Shown: positions 63,470 through 64,000 of the stretch, one piece after another
How the letters are laid out: each line of letters starts with the position of its first letter
Numbering within the stretch: position 1 is the stretch's first letter
DNA from: Stomorhina lunata
Taxonomy: Eukaryota > Arthropoda > Insecta > Diptera > Rhiniidae
DNA length: 64,000 bases
Direction: 5' to 3'
NCBI GenBank assembly: GCA_933228675.1
Contig: OW121741.1
Span: forward strand, 75,258,629-75,322,628
Program-made: the position numbers and the translations under genes
The notes under the pieces: model-generated
What the model was told of the DNA's origin: nothing
Seen by the model: the letters and a program-made list of their open reading frames with translations, nothing else
Database searches by the model: none

Positions 63470-64000
63470 TATGTATATATATATCTATAAATATAGAATG
63501 GCTATCTCGAAAACGGCTCTAACGATTTTGATAAAATTTTGACAGTGGGTACCTTTTTTGATGTATAGGTCGAAGAAGAAGGGACTTTTGGAATCTTTGC
63601 CTCTAAAAGGGTAAAAACGGGGAAAATCGAAAACTTTATATCTCCTAAAGTAATAGGTATAGAAACAAAATTAAAATTACGTTTTAAACAGCTATGAAAA
63701 TAAGCGGACAGGTTTTTGGTACTTTTTTGAAACTATGTCCGTTAGAGGGTAAAAAAGGGTGAAAATAGTTTTTTTGGTACTTTTTTAACCCACTCTTCTT
63801 TTGAAACCAAAGAATATATAAAAGAACTTTGTACTGCAGTCAATAGATGTGAAAGAAATATTGAACACGTATTTGGTACTTTTTTGATTTTGGGGCCAAA
63901 ATGGGTAAAAAAGGGATAAACTGATAACTTAACATCTCAAAAAGTAATATGAATAGGAACATTATGTTAACAGCGTTTTAATAAAATGTGCCGAATTCAT
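63470..64000 (+). mobile_element. Helitron-like nonautonomous element, copy 3, cut by the window edge
   Basis: Starts at a TATATATATATCTATAAATA tract, then ATGGCTATCTCGAAAACGGC and GGGTACCTTTTTTGATG. It follows copy 2 (46879) module by module as far as the window end, before the tandem repeats would begin. Confidence 0.6.

Overview
The window is AT-rich eukaryotic DNA with no recognisable host protein-coding gene, rRNA or functional tRNA. The repeat content (non-LTR elements, mariner-type transposons, Helitron-like elements, long simple satellites and dispersed repeats carrying a TGTCCGTCTGTC-type seed) suggests the heterochromatic or otherwise gene-poor DNA of a dipteran, probably a calyptrate fly. 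The species assignment is inference; the repeat content is read directly.

Layout. 1-1580: 5' part of an apparently intact non-LTR retrotransposon on the minus strand (ORF1 complete, ORF2 running off the left edge). 1577-2410: 32-bp satellite with a TTCGAA palindrome. 3650-5640: two dispersed noncoding repeats, here called DR1 and DR2. 6968-12900: a 31-bp satellite (array A). 14880-18600: the same satellite in the opposite orientation (array B). 19712-28395: a second, very uniform 31-bp satellite (array C). 29570-31640: a LINE endonuclease fossil and a 29-bp satellite that flips orientation internally. 32560-40470: DR3, DR1, a Helitron-like element and a LINE reverse transcriptase/RNase H fossil. 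40532-43921: two TIR-bounded elements, the first carrying a mariner copy. 45465-48166: more DR1, and a second Helitron-like copy. 49142-50910: a MITE-like repeat and a tandem repeat of about 185 bp. 51072-55015: DR1 dimer with a 0.9-kb (TGTC)n expansion and a second mariner. 56100-59715: array D, the inverse of array C. 59848-61425: another DR1 dimer. 63470-64000: a third, truncated Helitron-like copy.

No genes act together as a pathway here. The most striking feature is architectural. Arrays A, B, C and D (about 22 kb) all have a 31-bp rhythm (one B subfamily has 32 bp) and share a perfect palindrome centred on CTATAG. They form two inverted pairs (A against B, C against D). Transcription through A-B would give a very long self-complementary RNA. 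The arrays also carry on the order of a thousand TTCN4GAA sites. Mobile elements are nested inside one another, which allows relative dating.

Limits: array lengths depend on the assembly, copy numbers are estimates from length divided by period, and family names rest on reading motifs by eye without a database search.
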